A stretch of DNA of 55,449 nucleotides, taken from positions 32,104-87,552 of the forward strand of contig NZ_FOYD01000012.1 in assembly GCF_900115905.1 (NCBI RefSeq), in the 5' to 3' direction. Below are positions 1 to 7,523 of this stretch, piece by piece. The position numbers and the translations under genes were made by a program. Numbering within the stretch: the stretch's first letter is position 1; each line of letters opens with the position of its first letter. A model generated the notes under the pieces. It did no database searches, was not told where the DNA came from, and saw nothing but the letters and a program-made list of their open reading frames with translations. The stretch comes from Halopseudomonas formosensis (GTDB taxonomy: Bacteria; Pseudomonadota; Gammaproteobacteria; Pseudomonadales; Pseudomonadaceae).

Positions 1-2
1 CC

Positions 3-90
3 GTAGGAGCACCGCCCTCGGTGCGATTGGGGCGTACCGGCAACTCCGGCGCCGCCGGCGGGGGTTCGCACCCGGGGCGGGTGCTCCTAC
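3..90. repeat. REP-like palindromic repeat, copy 1
   Basis: First of three tandem copies of an 88-89 bp element. The ends GTAGGAGC and GCTCCTAC are complementary, and the inner blocks CTCGGTGCGA and TTCGCACC continue the stem, so the whole unit can fold into one long hairpin capped by a GC-rich CCGGCG-type stem. Outward-pointing GTAGGAGC ends are typical of Pseudomonas intergenic palindromic repeats (family knowledge). The left arm has one C fewer than in copy 3. Confidence 0.85.
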
Positions 91-113
91 CGGATGGGGT
101 GGCAGGCTCGATT

Positions 114-201
114 GTAGGAGCACCGCCCTCGGTGCGATTGGGACGTGCCGGCAACGACGGCGCCGCCGGCGGGCATTCGCACCCGGGGCGGGTGCTCCTA
201 C
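114..201. repeat. REP-like palindromic repeat, copy 2
   Basis: Second tandem copy, same orientation as copy 1, 111 bp further on. It differs by a few bases, mostly in the apical region (ACGACGG where copy 1 has ACTCCGG), and shares the one-base deletion in the left arm. The 23 bp between copies 1 and 2 is unrelated to the 29 bp between copies 2 and 3. Confidence 0.85.
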
Positions 202-230
202 AGCGAATATCCGTCTGCCTTGCGCACTCC

Positions 231-319
231 GTAGGAGCACCCGCCCTCGGTGCGATTGGGGCGTGCCGGCAACTTCGGCGCCGCCGGTGGGCATTCGCAC
301 CCGGGGCGGGTGCTCCTAC
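231..319. repeat. REP-like palindromic repeat, copy 3
   Basis: Third tandem copy, 89 bp. Its left arm GTAGGAGCACCCGCCC is the exact reverse complement of the right arm GGGCGGGTGCTCCTAC, so this copy has a perfect 16-bp outer stem. It ends 23 bp before the stop codon of the minus-strand FKBP gene and may act as its 3' hairpin. Confidence 0.85.
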
Positions 320-342
320 GGGAGTGGCGAATGGGCCGGTCG

Positions 343-957
343 TTACAGGACCTTGAGCAGTTCGATGTCGAAGATCAGGGTGCTGTGCGGCGGGATGCTG
401 CCGGCGGCGCGGCCGCCGTAGGCCAGGTCCGCGGGGATGTAGAGGCGCCATTTGGCACCTTCTTTCATCAATTGCAGTGCTTCGGTCCAGCCGGCGATAA
501 CGCCGCCTACCGGGAACTCGGCGGGTTGGCCGCGCTTGTAGGAGCTGTCAAATACCTCACCACTGATCAGGGTGCCTTCGTAGTGGGTACGGACGGTAGA
601 GCTGGCAGTCGGAGTGGCTCCGGTACCTTCGCTGATGACCTCATACTGCAGACCGGATGGCAGAGTGATCACGCCTTCGCGACTGCTGTTGCGCTCGAGG
701 AACTCCTGACCGGCCTTGCCTGCGGCGCGGGCGGATTCCTCGGCCAGGGCCTGCATCTTGGCCTGCAGGGTCTGGAAGGCAGCCTGCATGGCGGCGTCGT
801 CCACCTGACTGGGCTGCTGGGTGTAGGCGTCGCGCAGACCGGCCAGCACCAGTTCAACGCTCAGGTCCGGGATATTGCTCGACAGCAACTGATCACCCAT
901 CTGCCGGCCAATGCCGTAGCTGACGCGCTGTTCGTCGGTTTCAAAGGTGTGGCTCAT
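343..957 (-). CDS. fklB: FKBP-type peptidyl-prolyl cis-trans isomerase (FklB/FKBP22-like)
   Basis: Protein of 204 aa that catalyses cis-trans isomerisation of X-Pro bonds. The first ~90 residues are helical and resemble the dimerisation domain of FKBP22 proteins (QRVSYGIGRQMGDQL). The C-terminal FKBP domain, roughly residues 95-204, carries GEVFDSSYKRGQP, the VIAGWTEAL core and YIPADLAYGG. No signal peptide is visible, which favours cytoplasmic FklB over periplasmic FkpA. The ATG at 957 is preceded by AGGAGA at good spacing. The frame stays open further upstream but that part is not protein-like. The gene diverges from the purine permease. Assignment between fklB and a close paralogue is from domain layout. 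Confidence 0.85.
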   Translation of the reverse strand: MSHTFETDEQRVSYGIGRQMGDQLLSSNIPDLSVELVLAGLRDAYTQQPSQVDDAAMQAAFQTLQAKMQALAEESARAAGKAGQEFLERNSSREGVITLPSGLQYEVISEGTGATPTASSTVRTHYEGTLISGEVFDSSYKRGQPAEFPVGGVIAGWTEALQLMKEGAKWRLYIPADLAYGGRAAGSIPPHSTLIFDIELLKVL

Positions 958-1124
958 GGCTGCTCTCCTGAAAAATGACCGACAAGCCTGACACAACAGC
1001 GCTGAAAATTCACCTGCGGGTTGCCGGACGGAGCACTCACCAGACAGTCCGATACTCCCTGCCCGCGCCGCCCCTCCGCATCGCGGATCAGGCCAAAGAT
1101 GCTGCGTGACCCGGGGAGATAGGC

Positions 1125-1130
1125 TAGAAT
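1125..1130 (+). promoter_or_regulatory. Possible -10 element of the purine permease gene
   Basis: TAGAAT lies about 40 bp upstream of the permease ATG. No good -35 hexamer is seen at 16-18 bp, so this is only a candidate. The rest of the 211-bp divergent spacer shows no riboswitch that I recognise. Confidence 0.35.
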
Positions 1131-1168
1131 GGCACGCTTTTCGGCCCCCCTCTACCGAGACTCTCCCC

Positions 1169-2461
1169 ATGCTGGAAAAGCTGTTTCAACTCAAGGCACA
1201 TGGCACCAACGTCCGCACCGAGATCCTCGCCGGTGTGACCACCTTCCTGACCATGGCCTATATCATTTTCGTCAATCCCATGATGATGGCCGACGCCGGT
1301 ATCGATCCGGGCGCCGCCTTCGTCGCCACCTGTCTGGCGGCCGCGCTGGGCTCGCTGATCATGGGCGCTTGGGCCAACTATCCCATCGCCCTGGCTCCGG
1401 GCATGGGCCTGAACGCCTTTTTCAGCTACACCGTGGTGGGCTCCATGGGCTACAGCTGGCAGGTCGCCCTGGGTGCGGTATTCATCTCGGGTTTGCTGTT
1501 CTTCATGCTGAGCATCTTCCGCATCCGGGAGTGGATCATCAACAGCATCCCCATGCCGCTGCGCTCGGCGATTGCCGCAGGCATCGGCCTGTTCCTGGCA
1601 TTGATTGCACTGAAGAGCGCGGGCATCGTGGTGGACAACCCGGCCACCCTGGTCGGCGCCGGTGACATGACCCAGCCCGGCCCCCTTCTGGCCGCCCTGG
1701 GCTTCATGCTGATCGTGGCTCTGGCCTACCGTCGGGTGACCGGTGCGGTGATGATCGGCATTCTGGTCATTACCGGCATCAGCCTGCTGTTCGGCCTGAC
1801 CCAAGCCACCGGCTTCGTTTCCGCACCGCCGAGCCTGGCGCCGACCTTCCTCGAGCTGGATATCCGCGGGGCGCTGGACGTGGGGCTGGTCGCGGTGATC
1901 TTCGCCTTCCTGTTCGTCGACCTGTTCGACACCTCGGGCACCCTGATCGGAGTGGCCCAGAAGGCCGATCTGGTGGACAAGGACGGCAAGCTGCCGCGTC
2001 TGGGCCGCGCCCTGATGGCTGACAGCACTGCCACCATGTTCGGGTCCCTGCTGGGTACATCCACCACCACCAGCTACGTCGAGTCCGCCGCGGGCACCGC
2101 TGTCGGCGGCCGTACCGGTCTGACCGCCTGCGTGGTCGCCGCCCTGTTCCTGCTGAGTCTGTTCCTGTCGCCGCTGGCCGGCGCGGTACCGGCTTTTGCC
2201 ACCGCACCGGCACTGTTCTTCGTTGCCGTGCTGATGACCAGCGGCCTGGTTCAGGTGAACTGGGAAGACCTGACCGAAGCCGCCCCCGTGGTGGTAACGG
2301 CGCTGATGATGCCCCTGACCTTCTCCATCGCCAACGGCATTGCCTTGGGCTTCATTACCTGGACCGCCATCAAGCTGCTGTCCGGTCGCTGGCGTGATCT
2401 CAATTCCAGCCTCTACGTGCTGTCGGCCCTGTTCATCGTCAAGCTCGGGTTCTTCAGCTGA
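1169..2461 (+). CDS. NCS2-family adenine/guanine/hypoxanthine permease
   Basis: Inner-membrane purine:proton symporter of 430 aa, the usual length of the AzgA/GhxP (COG2252) branch. The N-terminal signature [14 protein letters not shown] is diagnostic for that branch rather than uracil or xanthine NCS2 permeases. Many hydrophobic segments follow, together with the family motifs [12 protein letters not shown] and [12 protein letters not shown]. Start chosen at the ATG at 1169 (MLEKLFQL); the frame is open for 21 codons upstream but those residues do not belong to the family. The stop overlaps the trmA start (TGATG), so the two genes are probably co-translated. The exact purine preference cannot be read from sequence. 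Confidence 0.9.
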   Translation: MLEKLFQLKAHGTNVRTEILAGVTTFLTMAYIIFVNPMMMADAGIDPGAAFVATCLAAALGSLIMGAWANYPIALAPGMGLNAFFSYTVVGSMGYSWQVALGAVFISGLLFFMLSIFRIREWIINSIPMPLRSAIAAGIGLFLALIALKSAGIVVDNPATLVGAGDMTQPGPLLAALGFMLIVALAYRRVTGAVMIGILVITGISLLFGLTQATGFVSAPPSLAPTFLELDIRGALDVGLVAVIFAFLFVDLFDTSGTLIGVAQKADLVDKDGKLPRLGRALMADSTATMFGSLLGTSTTTSYVESAAGTAVGGRTGLTACVVAALFLLSLFLSPLAGAVPAFATAPALFFVAVLMTSGLVQVNWEDLTEAAPVVVTALMMPLTFSIANGIALGFITWTAIKLLSGRWRDLNSSLYVLSALFIVKLGFFS

Positions 2462-3549
2462 TGGGGGTGAGCTTCGATCCGTCCGGGTACGAGCAGCAAC
2501 TGGCGGCCAAGCGCGAGCGACTGACAGAGCTGCTCGCGCCCTTCAGCGCCCCCGAGCCGGCAGTGTTTGCCTCGCCCCGGGAGCATTTCCGTCTGCGTGC
2601 CGAATTCCGTCTGTGGTATCAGGAGGGACAGCCGCACTACGCAATGTTCGAGCCGGGCAACAACCGCCAGCCGATCCTGATCGAGCAGTTGCCGATTGCC
2701 AGCCGCCGCATCAACGAGCTGATGATGCCCCTGCTGGAGGCCTGCAAGGCCGACCCCGAGCTGGGTCGCAGACTGTTCCAGGTGGAGTTTCTCACCACGC
2801 TGTCCGGCGAGGCCCTGGTCACCCTCTGCTACCACCGCCCGATTGATGAGCAGTGGGATCAGGCTGCGCGGAAACTGGCAGAGCAGCTGAACATACTGCT
2901 GATCGGCCGCAGCCGTGGGCGCCGCCGGGTGCTGGCGCGCGATCATGTGCTCGAAGAGCTGCAGGTGGATGGCCGCACCTGGCGTTACCAGCAGGTCGAG
3001 GGTGGCTTCACCCAGCCCAACGGCGTGGTCAACCAGCATATGCTCAGCTGGGCGCTGGAGGCCGCCGGGCACAATACCGATGACCTGCTGGAGCTGTACT
3101 GCGGCAACGGCAACTTCACCCTGCCCCTGTCCACCCGCTTTCGCCGGGTACTGGCCACAGAGCTGTCCAAGAGCTCGGTACGCTCGGCGCTGGAGAACAT
3201 CGCTGACAATCAGGTAGAGAATGTCACCCTGGTGCGCCTTGCAAGTGAAGAGGTAACCCAGGCGCTGACCGGCGTGCGCGAGTTCCGTCGACTGCAAGGT
3301 ATCGACCTGAGCGGCTATCAGTTCGGCACCGTCTTCGTCGACCCGCCCCGCGCAGGCCTGGATCCGGGCACCCTGGAACTGGTCAAGGGTTACGACCGCA
3401 TCCTGTACATCTCCTGCAACCCGGAGACCCTGGCGGCCAACATCGCCGAGCTTCAGGCCAGCCATCGCATCACCCGTTGCGCCCTGTTCGACCAGTTCCC
3501 CTATACCCACCATATGGAAGCTGGAGTGCTGCTGGAACGCCGGACCTGA
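2461..3549 (+). CDS. trmA: tRNA (uracil-5-)-methyltransferase
   Basis: Makes m5U54 (ribothymidine) in the T-loop of tRNA using S-adenosylmethionine; cytoplasmic. The 362-aa protein has the normal TrmA length and lacks the N-terminal TRAM domain of RumA/RlmD. Visible motifs are the SAM site [23 protein letters not shown], the catalytic Cys319 in ISCNP, and Glu353 in HHMEAG, the base that resolves the covalent intermediate. The ATG overlaps the permease stop codon by one base. No strong hairpin follows. Confidence 0.96.
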   Translation: MGVSFDPSGYEQQLAAKRERLTELLAPFSAPEPAVFASPREHFRLRAEFRLWYQEGQPHYAMFEPGNNRQPILIEQLPIASRRINELMMPLLEACKADPELGRRLFQVEFLTTLSGEALVTLCYHRPIDEQWDQAARKLAEQLNILLIGRSRGRRRVLARDHVLEELQVDGRTWRYQQVEGGFTQPNGVVNQHMLSWALEAAGHNTDDLLELYCGNGNFTLPLSTRFRRVLATELSKSSVRSALENIADNQVENVTLVRLASEEVTQALTGVREFRRLQGIDLSGYQFGTVFVDPPRAGLDPGTLELVKGYDRILYISCNPETLAANIAELQASHRITRCALFDQFPYTHHMEAGVLLERRT

Positions 3550-3598
3550 GCGCCAGCAGTACAGATCCGCTCCAGGGCGGCGCTACCCCATTCTGGAG

Positions 3599-3621
3599 TA
3601 ATGGCTTAAAGCCGTTATACT
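3599..3621 (+). promoter_or_regulatory. Palindromic operator and -10 element of the MocR-type gene
   Basis: A near-perfect palindrome TAATGGCTTAAAGCCGTTA (3599-3617) runs directly into TATACT (3616-3621), a good -10 hexamer about 50 bp upstream of the TTG start. A regulator bound to the palindrome would cover the -35 to -10 spacer. GntR/MocR regulators often control their own gene, so autoregulation is a reasonable inference, not something the sequence proves. Confidence 0.5.
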
Positions 3622-3671
3622 GATCACCTCAGAGGAACAACAATAATCACTACCTCGAGAGGGACTGACCC

Positions 3672-5123
3672 TTGCTGGATCAGGATCTTTATCTTTATGA
3701 AAGTATCAGTCTGCAACTGCGTCGTCATATCGAGAGCGGCAGTTACAGGCCAGGGCAGCGGTTGCCCTCAGTTCGCAATCTGAGCCGGCTGTTCAATACC
3801 AGCGTCAACACCATCATTCAGTGCCTGCGGCAGCTGGAGCAGGAGAACTATATCGAGGTGCGCGCCAGATCCGGCACCTTCGTGGCGGCATCGCCCCCTG
3901 CAGGCCTGCACGGCTCCACGGACTTCGACCCGCTTCCCGTGGAAATCTCCCTGAGCGACGACATCCTCCATTATATGGAACCCCATCATCAGGCCGATCT
4001 GGTGCATCTGGGCATTGCCCTGCCCCACCCCCGGCTGATGCCCATGGAACGGATCATGACCACCCTGCGTGACATTACCCGGCGCCAGGCCCGGGATGTC
4101 TGGGATTACAGCCATCCACAGGGGCATCAGCGCTTCACCCTGCAGTTGGCGCGGCGCAGCCTCCATTATCCCAACCCGATATCCCAGGACGACGTCATCA
4201 TCACCAACGGTTGCATGGAAGCCATTGACCTGGCATTGCGTACCGTCACCAGACCAGGGGATACGGTGGCCGTCGAGTCCCCCACCTATTACGGAACCCT
4301 GCTGGCACTGGAAGTCCTGCGTCGCAAGGTGCTGGAGATCCCGACCTGTCCGGAACGCGGGATCTGCCTCTCCACCCTGGAGCAGGCCTTCAAGCATCGC
4401 CGGGTTTCAGCCTGCATCATCTCCGCCAACGCGCAGAACCCGCTGGGCTTCTCCATGCCGGAACAGAACAAGCTCAAGCTGGTAGAGCTGGCCAGCCGAC
4501 ACGGTATTCCCGTGATCGAAAACGACGTCTGGGGTGACACGCTCTATACCGAAGGCGCCATGCCGGCCAAGGCCTATGATCAGGCGGGCATGGTGGTGTA
4601 CTGTCACTCGTTCTCCAAGTCCCTGATGCCCGGCATCCGTCTTGGCTGGGTAGCACCGGGGCGTTTTCATCACCGGCTGCGTGAACTCAAGCTGGTAAGC
4701 AGCATCACTACCGCTTCCGCTCCCCAGCTGCTCATGGCAAGGCTGATGGAAAGCGGCTTTTACGCCCAGCACCTGAGTACACTGCGCCTGCAGCTGGCGA
4801 AACAGGCACAGCAGGTCCGCGAGGTGGTGCTGCGCTGTTTCCCCGCGGGTACGCGGGTTCACCAGCCCAGCGGGGGTTGTGTTCTCTGGGTCGAGCTACC
4901 CTCCCACATGAATACCGAGATTCTGTTTGAAGATGCTCTGGGGGCCGGCATCCATATCTTCCCGGGCAGCGTGTTTTCCCCGAGTCAGCAGTACACCCAT
5001 TGCCTGCGGCTGAATGTGGGCAGCCCCGTGGATACGCCGCTGTTGAAGGCGGTGGCCCGCCTCGGCGAGCTGGCCAGGTATCGATCGGCCCCCCGGGTAG
5101 AGGGACCGATCGCAGAACACTAG
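3672..5123 (+). CDS. MocR-family regulator (GntR HTH fused to class I aminotransferase fold)
   Basis: Predicted cytoplasmic PLP-dependent transcription factor of 483 aa. Residues 1-75 form a GntR winged helix (SGSYRPGQRLPSVRNLSRLF). The rest is an aminotransferase class I/II domain with the PLP-binding lysine in HSFSKSLMPGIRLGW near residue 316, plus SPTYYGTLLALEVL and the NPLG motif. Translation appears to start at TTG, because no ATG or GTG occurs before the HTH and GAGGGA precedes it. An ATG start in mid-protein would delete the DNA-binding domain. The 3' end overlaps the convergent lipoprotein gene by 4 bp. The target genes and effector are unknown. Confidence 0.85.
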   Translation: MLDQDLYLYESISLQLRRHIESGSYRPGQRLPSVRNLSRLFNTSVNTIIQCLRQLEQENYIEVRARSGTFVAASPPAGLHGSTDFDPLPVEISLSDDILHYMEPHHQADLVHLGIALPHPRLMPMERIMTTLRDITRRQARDVWDYSHPQGHQRFTLQLARRSLHYPNPISQDDVIITNGCMEAIDLALRTVTRPGDTVAVESPTYYGTLLALEVLRRKVLEIPTCPERGICLSTLEQAFKHRRVSACIISANAQNPLGFSMPEQNKLKLVELASRHGIPVIENDVWGDTLYTEGAMPAKAYDQAGMVVYCHSFSKSLMPGIRLGWVAPGRFHHRLRELKLVSSITTASAPQLLMARLMESGFYAQHLSTLRLQLAKQAQQVREVVLRCFPAGTRVHQPSGGCVLWVELPSHMNTEILFEDALGAGIHIFPGSVFSPSQQYTHCLRLNVGSPVDTPLLKAVARLGELARYRSAPRVEGPIAEH

Positions 5124-7318
5124 GGTAAACGGGACACGCCGGTGTAATCGTCGCTGTAGCAGGGTGCGTCGCCACAGACGTCCGTCACCGCGCCATCGCG
5201 CTGCATGAAGGCGGACTTCTGCTGACGCGCTGCCACCGTGCTGCGCGGCGAACTGTGCGGGTCGTTGCCAAAGTCGGCGCCAGGGCCCCTGTTGATGGTG
5301 GGCGGGAAATCATTGCCGCTCCAGCCACCGCCGTCGCGTTCCACCTTGGCACCGGAGTCCCATATCATCATCCCATGACCATGGTGAGGATACTGCTCGA
5401 TCCGCGGGATCGCGAACAGCGGGTTGCTGTCGGGACTTTCGCCAAGCCTGGCCGTGGGCTCATGTACTGCAGCGCCTATGGTGCGCGCCATCACTTCCGC
5501 ACTCCACTGGGTCACCTGGAAGTCCCCCAGCGCCACATGCAGCAGCACATGCTTGTCCGCTGGTGTATTCGGCAGATGACGACCCGCCAGATGACTGAGA
5601 TAACCGTTGTTCTCCGCCCGGTCCCAGAGCATCTGCATCAACGCGAAATTGAGCGACTGATCCAGTCCATCGGGATAGGCGGCATAGAGGACGGGGGCAA
5701 AACGCTGCTCGAAGGGGCCGTAGCGGCGCAGCAGCAGACTGTAGTTGCTCCCCGGTACCCCCAGCACGCCACGATGGAGGTTGGGCGCGGTGGCAATCAG
5801 GGCGCCACCCAGAATGCCACCCTGGCTGTTACCGTCGTAGAACACCTCGGTCGGATCATAGACCAGCTGGCCCTGATGGCGGAATTCGTCAGCGGAGGCG
5901 AAGCCATCCGGGTGCTGCATGAGTTCGGCCAGAAACATGAAGTTCAGCAAGCCCTGCTGGCTGCGATCCAGTTGCCGTGGCAGGCCGGTCAGGTCAGCCA
6001 TGATCTGATGGATATTGCCGGCCAGAATGTCCTCCTGGGACATGCCTATCCAGTCGGTAGCGCAGAACATGATGTTATGTTCGCTCTGCATGGCCCGCAC
6101 GTTGCTGCTGCCGAATTCGCCCCCACTGATATTGTATGAGCTTTCCCCGAACAGGCCGTGACCGTAGATGGCCGCTCTGGCAGTCTGCACATCGGCTTGT
6201 GCGAAGTCGGTTGTCGCCAGGGGAATCTGGCAGCGGAAACCAGCACGAACCACGTCTTCACCCAGGGTCTGCGGCAGTGCATCGGGATCATCACTGGCGT
6301 AGTTGAAGGTCGCCCCCACCCCACCCCCGGTCTGATTGAGGTAGTTGGGTACATCGAAGGTGCCCTTGATGTTGCGACTGAGGCCGCTGGCCGGGTTATC
6401 ACGCACCTCGGTGATGCGGAAGCTCGGGCTGGCTCCGGCCAGGCGGGCGAAGGCGTCATCACGGATTGCCAGCAGACGTTCGGTGAGCGACTGCTGACTG
6501 GCGATGGTGAAATCCCAGGCCAGAGTCAGTTCCCCGCGCTTCACACCCGCCTGCTCCAGGATGGCAAAGATATCTTCCATCGCCTCGCGGCGCGCCTCGA
6601 ACACCGGCTCTCCGGTATCGATGCCGTCACGATAGGCCCGAAACAGTTCATTGACCGGCAGCAACTCACCCTCGGCATCTCGAGCATTGCGGATCACTGC
6701 GATATAGCGGTTTCCCTCTTCAAAATTCCGTGCCGGCCGGATGATAAGCGCCTGCTCCGCCGGGTCGGTATTGTTGGCGTCCAGCTCGACCCATATCAGC
6801 TGCCGCTCGAGCGTCGATGCGTTGATGACCAGAACGGGGGCGTCAGGATCCAGCGAGGGCTCGATGTCCGTGATACGCACGGCGCCGGTCCGCTCCAGAT
6901 CGATGCCCGGAAGATGTGCCAGCAGCATGGATCCAGGTGAGAAACCATCATTGCGGTTCCACTGGGTCGGCTCGATAGGTGTGGCTTCCGTCGTCCGGAT
7001 CGGCACGAAGCGGGTGTTGTCCGGCGAGGCGGGCATGTCCACCGGTTGCGCCACCGGCATGGCGCGGATATCGAAGTCGATCCGGAGTCCGGTCGGTGTG
7101 GAACCGTCTTCCCGGGTAAACAGGTTGTTGGGGAACGGATACAGACAATGGCCGAGCACGGTATGGTCGCAGTACGCGGCCGACTCCACATCAAAGTCGC
7201 TGAGATCGACCTTCTCGGTCTCCACTGGCCGCGAACTGCCCGACCCGCCTGAACTCAGACAGCCCTGGAGCAGCAGTGCCCCGCACGCCGTAGCAACGGC
7301 GAGATAGATATGACGCAT
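5120..7318 (-). CDS. Large lipoprotein with alpha/beta-hydrolase signature
   Basis: Protein of 732 aa with a lipoprotein signal peptide: lipobox LLQGC (Cys20) followed by a Ser/Gly tether CLSSGGSGSS, so it is probably attached to the outer membrane. An early block YPFPNNLF resembles the N-terminal region of bacterial virulence-factor lipases such as VolA (from memory, tentative). A YGHGLFG oxyanion-type motif (385-391) and the nucleophile elbow DGNSQGG (Ser498) suggest a serine hydrolase, and His residues in PHHGHGM near the C-terminus may complete the triad. Substrate unknown. It diverges from another hydrolase-like lipoprotein at 7524 across a palindrome-rich spacer. Esterase or lipase is the likeliest role. 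Confidence 0.7.
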   Translation of the reverse strand: MRHIYLAVATACGALLLQGCLSSGGSGSSRPVETEKVDLSDFDVESAAYCDHTVLGHCLYPFPNNLFTREDGSTPTGLRIDFDIRAMPVAQPVDMPASPDNTRFVPIRTTEATPIEPTQWNRNDGFSPGSMLLAHLPGIDLERTGAVRITDIEPSLDPDAPVLVINASTLERQLIWVELDANNTDPAEQALIIRPARNFEEGNRYIAVIRNARDAEGELLPVNELFRAYRDGIDTGEPVFEARREAMEDIFAILEQAGVKRGELTLAWDFTIASQQSLTERLLAIRDDAFARLAGASPSFRITEVRDNPASGLSRNIKGTFDVPNYLNQTGGGVGATFNYASDDPDALPQTLGEDVVRAGFRCQIPLATTDFAQADVQTARAAIYGHGLFGESSYNISGGEFGSSNVRAMQSEHNIMFCATDWIGMSQEDILAGNIHQIMADLTGLPRQLDRSQQGLLNFMFLAELMQHPDGFASADEFRHQGQLVYDPTEVFYDGNSQGGILGGALIATAPNLHRGVLGVPGSNYSLLLRRYGPFEQRFAPVLYAAYPDGLDQSLNFALMQMLWDRAENNGYLSHLAGRHLPNTPADKHVLLHVALGDFQVTQWSAEVMARTIGAAVHEPTARLGESPDSNPLFAIPRIEQYPHHGHGMMIWDSGAKVERDGGGWSGNDFPPTINRGPGADFGNDPHSSPRSTVAARQQKSAFMQRDGAVTDVCGDAPCYSDDYTGVSRLP

Positions 7319-7385
7319 GGCTCGGTCCCTCTTCTCTTGTTGTTGTCGAGCCAGCCTAGAAAAGTCGGCAAGGCTTTAACAGGCA

Positions 7386-7401
7386 CAGTTACTGCTAACT
7401 G
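7386..7401. promoter_or_regulatory. Perfect inverted repeat in the divergent lipoprotein promoter region
   Basis: CAGTTA-ctgc-TAACTG is a perfect 6+6 bp palindrome with a 4-bp centre, midway between the divergent starts at 7318 and 7524. It shares its last three bases with the next inverted repeat. It could be an operator half of a composite site. Confidence 0.4.
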
Positions 7402-7442
7402 ACTCAAACAGATCCCTCAGACAGCGGTTCTGTTTCAGTCAG
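7399..7442. promoter_or_regulatory. Inverted repeat in the divergent lipoprotein promoter region
   Basis: CTGACTCAAACAG (7399-7411) and CTGTTTCAGTCAG (7430-7442) are complementary at 12 of 13 positions and separated by 18 bp. The site lies in the 205-bp spacer between two divergent lipoprotein genes, so it may be a shared operator. A hairpin in an untranslated leader is the alternative. Confidence 0.45.
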
Positions 7443-7523
7443 ATAGCGCAATCTGTACCTGTTTTCGCTTCTGGGGTGGGCATAGGATCAGATTTCCATA
7501 ATAAGAAGATGGAGCAAGCCACC

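Noticed and set aside
3..319. CRISPR array
   Set aside because: Only three units, 88-89 bp long and fully palindromic, with spacers of 23 and 29 bp. That fits REP-like elements, not CRISPR repeats.
536..543. Further REP copy inside the FKBP gene (TAGGAGCT)
   Set aside because: Only eight bases match, with no opposite arm; chance match in coding sequence.
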